A DNA stretch of 64,000 bases, from the NCBI GenBank assembly GCA_049724395.1, contig JAUGWO010000030.1:153092-217091 (forward strand), in the 5' to 3' direction. This document shows positions 1 through 9,748 of this stretch, piece after piece. The notes under the pieces are model-generated. The model was not told the origin of the DNA, ran no database searches, and saw only the letters and a program-made list of their open reading frames with translations. Both the position numbers and the translations under genes were made by a program. Position 1 is the stretch's first letter, and every line of letters begins with the position of its first letter. This stretch comes from Spongospora subterranea f. sp. subterranea (lineage: Eukaryota; Endomyxa: Phytomyxea; Phytomyxea; Plasmodiophorida).

Positions 1-55
1 ACGAGGGTAAAATTCCGCACCGCGCCGGCGTGTATCCCGTGGTGTATTCTCTCAG

Positions 56-442
56 ATGTCGTCTTCTGAGTCTTCTAGCGACGATGAGATTGAGCAATAT
101 GCGATGATTGTGATGGAGCTTGATGACTTAGATGATATACAGTATCGTTTGGACCATACTCCCTCTCATGGTGGTTCACGAGTGGGTAAACGGGGCAACA
201 TTGAGCGAAATCATCTTCAAGCACACACTCGTTTGATGCAAGATTACTTTGTAAAGCATTCGACGTATAGTGAAGAACAGTTCCGGAGACGGTTTCGGAT
301 GGCAAAGCCTGTATATCTTCGCATACAGGAGGCCCTTCTTCAATTCGATCCGTATTTTATTCAAAAGACCAGCTGTTGGGTCAGCATCGGTCCGTATCTC
401 GTTGGACTTTTTGAAGAGCATAAACTTCGGGCACGTTTTTAG
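56..442 (+). pseudogene. Harbinger transposase, N-terminal fragment
   Basis: The ATG at 56 opens an acidic, serine-rich leader. The N-terminal signature of Harbinger/ALP1-like transposases follows: a basic GKRGNIERN stretch, an HTRLMQDYF block and FRRRFRMAKPVYLRI. Family members then continue into a DDE_Tnp_4 nuclease domain. Here similarity ends after about 105 codons, and the last 25 codons read antisense through the C-terminus of the partner protein. The catalytic acidic triad is absent, so this copy cannot encode an active nuclease. The rest of the gene was probably lost in one internal deletion. Confidence 0.75.
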
Positions 443-841
443 TAAGTTATAGCCGGCCATGTACCGGAACGACGTTTTCATGTCATCGTTGTATCGATGC
501 ATTGCCTCATCGATCGCCTGTTTTTCATTCCACCCAGATGGCAAGTCGTTCATCAGTCGGTTTAGGATTCCAGCAAATTTGCTGATAGATTTCGATAAAG
601 ACTTTCAATGGCATTGCAACGTGTTCAACGATCGAATGATGGCGTTTTCGCCACGCTTTTTGGTGAAGTTTTGGGCAATTCTTGACCAGAACTGTGAAAA
701 CGACTGATCCGTCCCAGCAATTGGGTCACAGGTCACCTCCATCCATGCTGAGATGAGAGTCAGACTCTCATCCATTGACATGTTCTTCCCTCGGGCGGGA
801 CGCTCAGCCAGTGCCTCCGCCTCGACGTCATTTGCGTTCAT
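176..841 (-). pseudogene. Harbinger Myb/SANT-like DNA-binding partner, broken
   Basis: From the ATG at 841 the reading frame gives the trihelix/SANT-like domain typical of the second Harbinger protein. It has GKNMSMDESLTLISAW, DPIAGTDQS and FWSRIAQNF, then a stop codon near 605 at a place where relatives carry tryptophan. The same frame continues after it with SGWNEKQAIDEAMHRY and the NLLKTCPKFMLF block that normally ends the domain. The frame is otherwise open, so a single TGG to TGA change looks like the only inactivating event before the deletion junction near 430. The partner protein normally binds transposon ends and helps the transposase into the nucleus. Confidence 0.65.
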
Positions 842-939
842 TTGAGGCGGGACTTTGAAATCCTGTACCCAGCAACAGGCAAATTCTATAACGCACTCCG
901 TGGCGCAACCTCTTTTGGGTTTGTACCACGGTGTATCCC

Positions 940-959
940 GTGGTGTATTTATACACCAC
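940..959. repeat. Short perfect hairpin near the Harbinger right end
   Basis: Nine-base arms (gtggtgtat / atacaccac) flank a 2-nt centre. The hairpin sits beside the right copy of the 19-bp direct repeat (931-949), whose left copy is at 30-48. Related gtggtgta and accaccg words continue to about 1060. This looks like the subterminal repeat region used for transposase binding. Confidence 0.5.
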
Positions 960-1070
960 CACACCTGAATATAAAATTTTACACTTTGTACCACCCGGTG
1001 GATCACGCATTTTTCTCGGTGGTACAAATTTTAAGTTTACACCACGGAGTATACCATGCGGTGGATATGC

Positions 1071-1657
1071 TCAAGGGGTAAGTGCGGTTCCTGACCTCAA
1101 ATATACACTGTGCCATAAGGGGTAAGTGCGGTTACTGACCTCAAATATACACTGTGCCATAAGGGTAAGTGCGGTTCCTGACCTCAAATATACACTGTGC
1201 CATAAGGGGTAAGTGCGGTTACTGACCTCAAATATACACTGTGCCGTACATAAGGGGTAAGCGGTTCCTGACCTCAAATATACACCGTGCCGTATATAAG
1301 GGGTAAGTGCGGTTCCTGACCTCAAATATACACCGTGCCGTACATAAGGGGTAAGTGCGGTTCCTGACCTCAAATATACACCGTGCCGTACATAAGGGGT
1401 AAGTGCGGTTCCTGACCTCAAATATACACCGTGCCGTACATAAGGGGTAAGTGCGGTTCCTGACCTCAAATATACACCGTGCCGTACATAAGGGGTAAGT
1501 GCGGTTCCTGACCTCAAATATACACCGTGCCGTACATAAGGGGTAAGTGCGGTTCCTGACCTCAAATATACACCGTGCCGTACATAAGGGGTAAGTGCGG
1601 TTCCTGACCTCAAATATACACCGTGCCGTACATAAGGGGTAAGTGCGGTTCCTGACT
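1071..1657. repeat. 48-bp minisatellite, about 12-13 copies
   Basis: The unit runs ggggtaagtgcggttcctga then cctcaaatatacaccgtgcc and gtacataa. The first copies are 43-44 bp because they lack gtac, and later copies are nearly identical. Copies 1-4 differ from the rest by shared point variants, so the array grew from its right side. It fills the space between the Harbinger remnant and the isomerase gene. Because the period divides by three the - strand is open for 180 codons, but no start or family similarity supports a protein. Confidence 0.95.
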
Positions 1658-1744
1658 GTGATAAGAAGGGCCTTAACTTGCCAATCTCTTTTTACCCTGT
1701 TTGATTAAACCGTTTCTTTTTGTCGCTGTTTTTTATATCAGATA

Positions 1745-2675
1745 ATGTCTTCGAAAACGGTGGTGTCCTTTGAGATCAAGAGCTTGCCAGGCGGATCCGG
1801 GCAATATGGAGTTATCAACCTTCACAGGCTGCCGGGCAATGCACTTGTTCCTGGTACTTACGTTTGCTCGAGTGGATCCCCATATGATAGATTGTCTGCA
1901 ATTCAGAAATCCTTGAAGGAATTACCTCGGCCTTGGACGTTTTAGAAGCTAATAACAGGTGATAGCGCCAGAGATACGTGGTTTGATTTATGACATTCCC
2001 TCTCAGCGTCAAAGGGTTCATATTAACCTCCACACTTCCGGGCATGTTTTGTGCTGGAATAGATCTTCAGTTGTTTCTTGCCGAAACCTCAGTATTCTCT
2101 AAGTTCTGGACTAGTCTTCGTACTGTATTCCTTCGCATATATGAATCAAAGCTAGTCTCCATCGCTTGCATTCAAGGTAGCCTGTATGCTGATGTGTTGA
2201 CACCTTCATCCCGATTGACATTCTAGGCCATGCTCCCGGTGGTGGAACCATTCTGTCCCTGGCATGCCACTATCGATTCATGCTAAACGGAAAATCGACG
2301 ATCGGCCTAAATGAGGTCTGCTTCTTTGAAGACAATAACCGACGGCGATAGTGAGAATTTTTCTCTCAGGTCGCAGTGGGGTTGCCAGTTCCCAGATGGC
2401 TGTGCGATGTGTTCGCGCAAACAGTTGGCAATAGAGTATCAGAGAAGATTCTTCCATACGGCCCGACGTTTCCTGCTCATACGGCGAAGGAAATTCGTCT
2501 TGTGGATGGCATATATGATACGGTTGAGGGAATGCGGGAAGCAGCCCTTATTCAGCTCGATAAATGCTCCAAAGTAGACCAAAGCGGCCGGCGCGTAACA
2601 ATGCACTTCATTCGCCGAGATTTTGCCGAGAAAATGAGACGAGAAGAAGCACTAGACAGTAAGTCGTATTCCTGA
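1745..2675 (+). CDS. ECI1: Delta3,delta2-enoyl-CoA isomerase (ECI1/DCI type)
   Basis: The product moves cis-3 or trans-3 double bonds to trans-2 so that unsaturated fatty acids can enter beta-oxidation. I read five exons: 1745-1853, 1907-1958, 2007-2176, 2227-2315 and 2370-2675. Introns are 53, 48, 50 and 54 nt. The sum is 726 nt, or 241 residues. The crotonase-fold landmarks are in order: YGVINLHRLPGNAL, VKGFILTSTLPGMFCAGIDL (oxyanion-hole region), the HAPGGGTILSLACHYRFM glycine loop, and GLNE. The glutamate of GLNE matches the catalytic base of mitochondrial ECI1. The C-terminus is uncertain: a 32-nt GTAAGT..CAG segment at 2659-2690 could be an intron and would change the tail. No transit peptide is evident. 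Confidence 0.8.
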
Positions 2676-3131
2676 CCTATTTTTTCACAGAAGCTGATTT
2701 TGGTCGAAGTGGAAGATCTTGTAAAGGCAGGGGCTAGTCCTAATTTCCAAAGAACAGTAAAAAAAGTTATTATGTCTTTACAGGCAAAAAAGAACAAGCC
2801 TAAAAGCAACCTTTAGTTTGAGATAACAAAAGTAAATGATCCAATCTATTCTCATTACCATTGCCTTGTAAAGCGAAATTGACACCCTTCCTTGCATGAG
2901 GCGTCAATCGACCCAAACGCTTAACTTTCGGTGTCAAAGTGGAAAAAATAGAATTAATTCTGGTCGAATCTTGATATTCGCAGTTGTCCCAGAATTGTTG
3001 CTATCGTTCAAGAGCAAGAAGACAAGTATAATGCTTATTTTGCCTGAGGGTTCGTATACAAGTTACCATTATTTGAAAACCAGGATTTATAGATAATATC
3101 GATATATACAAAGAGGGAGTCGTCGACAATT
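2676..3131. other. Intergenic, no gene seen
   Basis: AT-rich DNA between the isomerase and the 3' end of METTL4. The stretch 2691-2815 is open in one frame and could hold an alternative isomerase tail. Nothing else is recognisable. Confidence 0.4.
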
Positions 3132-4480
3132 TCAACTATTATCGCATAAAGACGTCATTGTCCCGAACAGCGACTCTTTTTGGAATCTAAGAGGCTCATT
3201 ACCCCAAGAAGACCATCCGACTTTTAAATCTCGAGCAAATAATTCGCATTTCTTAGAATATTGTGGAATGAATTCGTCGATGATGCAGTCGATAACAGGC
3301 TTTCTGGAATGAGATTCAGGATGACCGGCGAAGATCTTCATCTTCGGTAATGAACGCGAAGAAGCAAGAATATGATAACCGAACACAATTTGTTCATATG
3401 GCTTATGATGGCAAGCACCTATATCTGAGCAATTTTACAGGCTGGATATAGTACAACGCCATGGATGATTCCACATACCGATCCCCGACATCTCTGAATT
3501 CGATGGAGGAAGTTTCAGCCAATACCATGTCGTATGATAATCAATATTCCAGAAAGGAAACAACTCATCGCAGACAAATTGCCTTATTTTGGGGTCATTT
3601 GTAACCCATACACCGAGGAGACCATTTTCCCGGTCAAGAAGGCCCTCTAACGTTAAATAAGTTAGAAAACCAAAGGCTTTTGACAAAACGAGTGATGACT
3701 TATCACCAACTGGGATTTTTTTCATCTCAGCGTGTCTCAAAGTTGGGTATATATGCGATCTCTGAACGCTCTTATTATCCCAAGGCGGGTCGATTGACAA
3801 GAATTGGAAGCCAGACTGCGGCCGGAACCGTTTTAAAAAGGGTAAAAAATCCGACAAATCACACATCAAGAATCTGGACTTGGGAGGAAGATAATACAGA
3901 TCACCAAATGCTGATATTGTTCGAATGTCATTACCCTCATTGCTCTAAACGCCATACATAAGTGATTGAATAAGAGAATGACACTGAAAGTACGATTATG
4001 ACGCTGCAAAATTGATCAACATCAGTTTGGGTTATGTTTTCGTCAATGAGAGGTAAACGGCGACGGGAAAAATGGCCCCGACTCAACCTCCAGCACATCA
4101 TCGTCTGATCGTGTTGATCATCTACACTCATGTGCATTGGGATCTCAATTGGTGTGAACCCCGTCTGCTTGATGGCCTCTGCAAAACCCATCAGAGCTCC
4201 ATGTTCTCTGAGATAATATGAGCCAGGCACGGTGGCGATTTGTGATTGACAATTACTGGACCGGTATTGTGATCACTGCACGAGAATTTGAATGGGTAGC
4301 CCGACGTGTCATGGCGTAATCGCACTTGGGCACTTTACTGGTTTTATGCAATACCCATCCGAGGACACGGGATTGCCACGAATCGAGTAGCCACCCGAGA
4401 TGGGCCCCGCTAGAATCACGCACAGCACCCACGATTGGCTGCTGAAGGAAATATGTATTGCCATGTTCTATATCAACCAT
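3132..4480 (-). CDS. METTL4: METTL4-like MT-A70 N6-adenine methyltransferase
   Basis: Four exons (4480-4257, 4207-3994, 3944-3479, 3424-3132) with introns of 49, 49 and 54 nt sum to 1197 nt, or 398 residues; human METTL4 has 472. The MT-A70 domain shows the METTL4-specific YYLPPKSRFLMCDLSD lead-in, the catalytic DPPW in FLSIDPPWDNKSVQRS, GVWVTNDPKIRQFV, WYWLKL, HHKPYEQIVFGYH and the closing ELFARDLKVGWSSWGNEPL. METTL4 proteins methylate N6 of adenine, in U2 snRNA at a 2'-O-methylated adenosine and, in some reports, in DNA. The N-terminal half (GWLLD, HGALMGFAEAIKQTGF) is weaker but collinear with the family. The start is the first ATG of the exon-1 frame. Confidence 0.85.
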
Positions 4481-4910
4481 GATCCTACGCTCTGAGCCCT
4501 GATCAACGTCGTGCCGATGATGGAAAATGTTCAAGGTAAAGATGAGGACCAAACCTGGATCGATACATGGATGGCGAACTCGTCCAACGCTACGGGCTGC
4601 GCTTCACGCAACTTTGCATCGCTGGTGTTACAGTGGTAACTGTTTCACTGAATGACTCTATTGCGGGGAATCACTGGGGCATCGCAGGATATTGACAACC
4701 AGCATGATTCTTGTTTTACAACAACTTTATCAATGAATTTAAGCAAGGCCACACACAGGAGGTTAGCAGTACTCGCGGCCATGCCGCCGGCGCCGCCATC
4801 GTCTGGTTCATGTGGGCGATGACCTTCGGCCGCGTCGATAGCTGGTTAACCACTGACAGATGTCAGGTTGGTCGTCTTATAACACACCCCTTCAAACTGA
4901 CATTTGTCAT
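4481..4910. other. Intergenic, no gene seen
   Basis: Upstream of METTL4. I see no conserved reading frame; the stretch abuts the copia remnant. Confidence 0.35.
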
Positions 4911-5760
4911 TCAGATAACAGATCTGTACCATCTAAACTTTTCAGTAGATATAGGTTTGGTTAGATAATTTGCAATTATCCATTTTTGACAATATTCGAG
5001 GTGAATCGTTTCACTTTCGATTTTGTCCCTGGTGAAGTGATACTGGACTTGAATATGCTTTGTTTTCGCATCTGTTCTACGATTTGTCGCCACAGATTGG
5101 CTTCCTTGGTTATCGCCGTAAATCGTGATCGATCCGGATCGATTCAACACTTCAGACAGCTATTGTTGTGTCCAAGCGCTTGCCTGGCTGTTGCACTTTG
5201 TGCCATATATTTCGCTTCGATCAGCAGATATATGCTGCTGATCGTTGCCTTTGGCTTTTCCATGCTACTGAACCATTGGACATCTTGAACATGTACCCAC
5301 TTGTTTTCTGCGGCGTTGATCCTGATCTCCTGCCCAATCAGAGTCTGTTGATTCTTCGATGTCTTGGGGTCACCACAGTACATAATGCCCCACGATTTCG
5401 GGCTCTTCAGGTTCCTCAGGTCCTGCAATGTTGCATTCCCGGATTATGCATAAAGCGGCACAATTGTGATACGATGTAGGTGATGTCCGGGCGAGTCCTT
5501 GTCGAAAGAAAGTTAAGTCCACGAACCAGTTCTGCATATGGCATGTCCACCATATCTTGCTTATTACTATCACATATCTTCACAAAGGTAAATTTGGGCT
5601 GGTGAGGAGTTGTCACGTCCCTTCAGTGCGCCATGCTAAACCGAGTCAATAGCTCGTCAATATAGATCTCTTTATCAAGGCATACATAGTTCTCCATTTT
5701 ATTGTGGTTAATCTTTATTCCCAAAGCTGAACTGGAGCTTCTAGGCATCCTGGTCTCACT
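4911..5760 (-). mobile_element. Ty1/copia pol remnant (late reverse transcriptase and RNase H)
   Basis: The - strand carries copia-type similarity in order: the end of reverse transcriptase (the YIDELL and RPDITYIVSQLCRFMHNP regions) and then RNase H with its DNQG and KHIQVQYHF blocks. It is a broken foss­il with several breaks. No LTRs or gag were found at its flanks. Confidence 0.75.
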
Positions 5761-6193
5761 TTTTGTAATGAATTTGATCACAGCATTTCCGTCAGAACAT
5801 GTTCTGCAGCAAGACTACAATAATTGTAGTTATTACAACTGTTGCGCCTCACAAGCGCAATAAGTGGGGACGGATTCTAGCAACAAAGTGGCTGAAAGCA
5901 CGTATGAAAAACCAGACCGAACTTCGTTTTAAAAATGTGGCGACTACCCTTGAAGTGAAGTCTAGTCAAGGTTCCCCCAGCATTTGTCGAACGTTGGGGA
6001 CGGTTCCATGTAGACGAATCTTGTAGATCACAAGATAACGGCTTGCCGAAAACCCAATGAAACCTCAACCATCCTTGTACACTTGAATGTATCGACATTG
6101 TTGCGCGCAGTTAACGGTGGCGCACTGGCGCTAGACTTGGGGCTTTGGGCTGGCACCTGGCACCCGATCTCCCTCATTCTGTATGGCTGGTGG
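5761..6193. other. Spacer, no gene seen
   Basis: Between the copia remnant and the Spt3-like gene. No conserved protein or RNA signal is visible. The promoter of the downstream gene must lie here or in the remnant. Confidence 0.35.
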
Positions 6194-7808
6194 ATGCAGC
6201 GATCCCTGATCTATAAGGACATTGTCGTCGATGATCCGCCTCTACAGGGAATCCCGAAACCATACGTGCCTAAACCTTTGCAGCCTCACACCGGATTGGA
6301 GATAAACTACGATGCGTATGATGACCCCAGTCAGCTCAGAGCTTTTCTAGCTAACATCAGTAGTGGTGCAGGTAATATGTTTCCTCTGCACTGATAAAGT
6401 CTTTGATGGAAATGAACTGCAGACGTTGACCAGAATAGGCTGAATGTACGAGCAGGTGGTACGATTGTTGGAGTGCCGTCCATTGAGTCTTTATTACCAC
6501 TAGTTCAAGACGGCACATTACACCAAGTGCTACAAGGTCTACCATTGTCAATCCTTAACAACATATACAAGGAGATATCGGATAGGCAGCTGGTAAATGT
6601 ACTTCGTTTCGAAAAAGCAATTGATGTTAACTTTTCATAGGAATCCTCGTATTGTGATATCCATAATATTCCAGAGCTGGTTATTAATCGCGTAGAGGCA
6701 GGCGACGAGGAACTTCTTCAGCCTATTATGATGTCGATGCACAGGTAAGGCGATCCATATGCTTAATGGTATCTTTAATTTTTTTGTAGCTATGGCGATG
6801 CTTCTTCTCCATCACCTTTCGCTGCCGTTGCCATTAAAGACTATATAGGTAAGACTTTGATTAGCTTTTTACCTGCGTTGTTACATTCAGTTACATTGCA
6901 GGAGATTTGATGCGCAGGATTGTTGCAGTTATGCCCCGTCCTTTAACAATTGACAAGTTAATGAGTCTGTTTCCTTTGCAAACCCCCGCGTTTCAGCATT
7001 GGTGGAGTGCAAAGCAAGAGGCAAAGAACGTTGGACAACAAGTCGCGCATCAGGTTTACTTGTAAAGTTGCATAATTTTGCATCTGATGCTCTTTTTTAG
7101 GACATGGCTTCTTCCAGCGAAGATGTTGACAGCGATTTTGATAATGAAATTGCACTGGAACCTGCATCATCATCGACCCCGAACTTACCGTCTAATATCG
7201 AAGAGTATTTTGACCTGACAAACAACGGGTAATACATTTCTTGAGGTTTTTCATCATACTGATTTTTACGAAATCAGTCGGTTTTCCCGCTCGCCGCTGC
7301 TCTACGAGATTACCGCGCCATCAAGCTTTTCAGATGGGCTCGTTTTTGGCCCAAAAACGCGTTTAAACTTTAATATGCTTCGCGAAAAATCCATGAGCAT
7401 GAGTGAATATAACGTATGTTTATGTTGTTGCTTAGCTGATTAATTTAACGATTACTTAGTTTTACTCAAAATGCCGTCAAGCTAGCCTCGTCGGTATAAA
7501 GACGCGCCCAGTGTTTATTCGTTGGATAGGATTAGATAGCAAGGCATTGTTTCCTGCGTCAGGTTCTGTTCGCAATAAAATTGTTTCTTTTCTCGGATTC
7601 ATCGCGCACGATCATATAGGTAATTCGGATACTGTGAAATCGGGGGTTTTCTGCACTGGATAATTTGATCTCAGGTGCGATTATTGAATTGGCTCGTTCG
7701 GTACACGACCCTTCTTCCGATAACCAGCTAACGTATTGGGAAGTTTGCGACGCTGTTCAGGCCCTGAGATCCATGAAGTCTACAGTCGGTCCTGTTTCTT
7801 CTTTCTAG
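6194..7808 (+). CDS. Multi-exon protein, C-terminus resembles Spt3
   Basis: I count about eight exons with GT..AG introns; examples are 6372-6422 (51 nt) and 6593-6640 (48 nt). The last two exons carry a MSMSEYNFYSKCRQASL block, then FIRWIGL, FLGFIAHDHIGAIIELA and a closing helix. This order resembles the C-terminal domain of Spt3/SUPT3H, where M-x-x-x-E-Y-x-x-(Y/W)-S-x-CRQAS precedes a second histone-fold-like segment. Spt3 is a SAGA subunit that contacts TBP. The N-terminal histone fold of Spt3 is not recognisable. Instead there is an unfamiliar 200-residue region with PSIESLLPLVQDGTLHQVL, PRPLTIDKLMSLFPLQ and an acidic serine-rich linker. The first in-frame ATG at 6194 is taken as start. 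It could be another SAGA or TFIID-type subunit. Confidence 0.45.
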
Positions 7809-7845
7809 CGCAAATCCAGTCAGATAAATCATTAGCAATCATAAT

Positions 7846-9684
7846 TTAATCAAATAACTGCGGTACGTTCATTTTCCCTTTTGGTGGTTCGAACAACAAT
7901 TGTATCCGTCCATCAACGACGTCTGTTAGTATCGATATTGCACCGCGGTGCGCGTTCGGTCTGCCACCGCTTTTCGAAGTCCTCCAGCCTTTTTTCAAGG
8001 CAACCCCTTCGGCTATGGTAAAAGCTGAGAAAGGGATACTATTCCCGCTCTCGTCTGCAAAATCTTAACCATCGGAGATCCTCACAACCTGTCAGTTTAA
8101 TACCACTGTTGTACGGCAGATTATATATTTCTTCCAAAGGCACGCTAGTTCTTTCTGCAACAAATTGCACTATAGAGTAAGGTTCCGCAACCTGAGCCAG
8201 GGGATATAACCTAGATGCATCCATGTTAAGTTCATTCGGTCGGCATTGATCGAACTCTCGGATTACCCCATCACAATTTGAATCTGCCTGCTTTCGCAGA
8301 CGCTAGGAAATATAATCCCAGGACAATCCATCAACGTCCACACATCGTCAAGCATTATTGTCTGAAAATGTTTCGTGTGGCCTGGTGTGCGAGACGTGCT
8401 CACGACGTGTTTACCAACAATTGCATTGATTAAGCTGCTTTTACCGGAAGACGGCATGCCGACCTGACAAAACGTCATCGCGTAATCTCACAAAGAGGAA
8501 TATCACGATATTAACCATTCCTAGTGTAAATCTTCCATCAGATCGTCCATCTTTAGCGAATGATGCATCATTTTGAAGTTCTTGTATACACAATCGACAT
8601 TCAGAAAAAAGTTCTTCGCGGCCGATTGCCTGTTGTGACTTAGCTAACATAAAAGGAATACGATTCCATATCATACCTTATATTCGGATTTGAACTGTCG
8701 CCTTCCTCCTTTTACCCGTAAAGCAGATACAATCACATCATTTTCTTCCACTGCACAACCAGTACTATCAGGTAAATTTGCACGTTGAACTTCTTCATCG
8801 TGATCGATGCGAATTATTTGATGAGATGATACTGTGACAACCTATTCAAGTCGTCAGCGTGACTCGTGATTATAGCCACGCTGATGCACACATGAAACTG
8901 TGGGAAATTCAAACTGAAAAATGATTTCCAGCTATCAATATGCTGTTCGGGAACAAGATCTGCCTTGTTGAGGACGATAATTATAGGTAGACGATGTTTG
9001 TTAAGAATATAGCGGCATAATCCATGATGTAGGAAGAACAGGGGATAACGAGCATCAGTAATCAACAAAATGATGTGGGATGACTCGATCGTGCGCCACA
9101 ATTGGCGCCATACTTCGAGGTTGTGCTCAAATAAATTCAAATTTGTGTCAGGATGCTCTGAATGAATCGATTTCAACCAATTTTCGAAGACTTCGGTCTC
9201 ACTTTGTTCTAATTCGTCTTTTCCCATGCTGTAATTCCAATCTGGCCTAAAAAATGATGTTATATACAAGCAAGGGACTTTATACACGAACATCTTTATA
9301 CCTCTCTGGAATGGATAATTGGTTTAGGTTTACCAGGTCATCCCATTTCAGCTGAAATCCGCTGTCAATTCGCTTGACAGGCTGCTGTGCCAACAGCTTT
9401 CTTTGCTCAATGAGCGCCCGGGGTTCTTTTTGAAATCGCGACCGTCTGAAACCAAACTTAAATGATACCGAAAATGCGTTTGATATTTTTTACAGGTCAT
9501 TAGCCGGAATGGAGTAGAGATGGTGAGACGACAACGGGACGTCCAAAACGATGGTCGTGGTTGCCTGCTCGTGGGCGGGTTGTTCATGCTGATGCGCTTG
9601 CTGTTGTAATCGCCTCCGTTCCGCCCGTTTCCTCTTCAATAGCGACGCCTTCAATGCGCCACTGATCGGCTTCTTGCGCGCCAT
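7846..9684 (-). CDS. GNL1: GNL1/HSR1-like circularly permuted GTPase
   Basis: The ATG at 9684 begins a basic MARKKPISGALKASLLKRKR leader, like the nucleolar leader of GNL1. After it come FQKEPRALIEQRK, RPDWNYSMGKDELEQ and FEHNLEVWRQLWRTIESS, which are hallmarks of GNL1 rather than of Lsg1 or Nog2. Motif order is permuted: G4 (LNKADL) comes before G1 (GMPSSGKSS), the SRTPGHTKHFQT switch and G3 (DCPG). LYPLAQVAEPYSIVQFVAER and a C-terminal AEGVALKKGWRTSKSGGR domain follow. I see introns of 48-55 nt joining these blocks, including one just before the final exon. YlqF/YawG-type GTPases assist ribosome assembly, and GNL1 is assumed to act similarly. It converges on the Spt3-like gene with 37 bp between stop codons. 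Confidence 0.85.
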
Positions 9685-9748
9685 TGATTATACTGCCTTC
9701 AGGGCGGATAGGTCGGCGGATCTAGAGCGGGAGTGGTTGGGTCATGGT

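Larger units (their letters stand above)
1..1070. mobile_element. PIF/Harbinger DNA transposon, internally deleted, left end outside window
   Basis: The piece holds both Harbinger proteins in convergent orientation: a transposase N-terminus on the + strand and the Myb/SANT-like partner on the - strand. The transposase similarity stops near 370 and the partner's C-terminus begins just after it on the other strand. The catalytic DDE part and the spacer between the two genes have therefore been deleted. A 19-bp direct repeat lies at 30-48 and 931-949, and a hairpin at 940-959. The left terminal repeat is not in view. It is a non-autonomous derivative. Confidence 0.75.

Noticed and set aside
2659-2690. 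32-nt intron at the end of the isomerase gene
   Set aside because: Good GTAAGT and CAG ends, but splicing gives a short tail no more family-like than the unspliced one, so I kept the unspliced stop.
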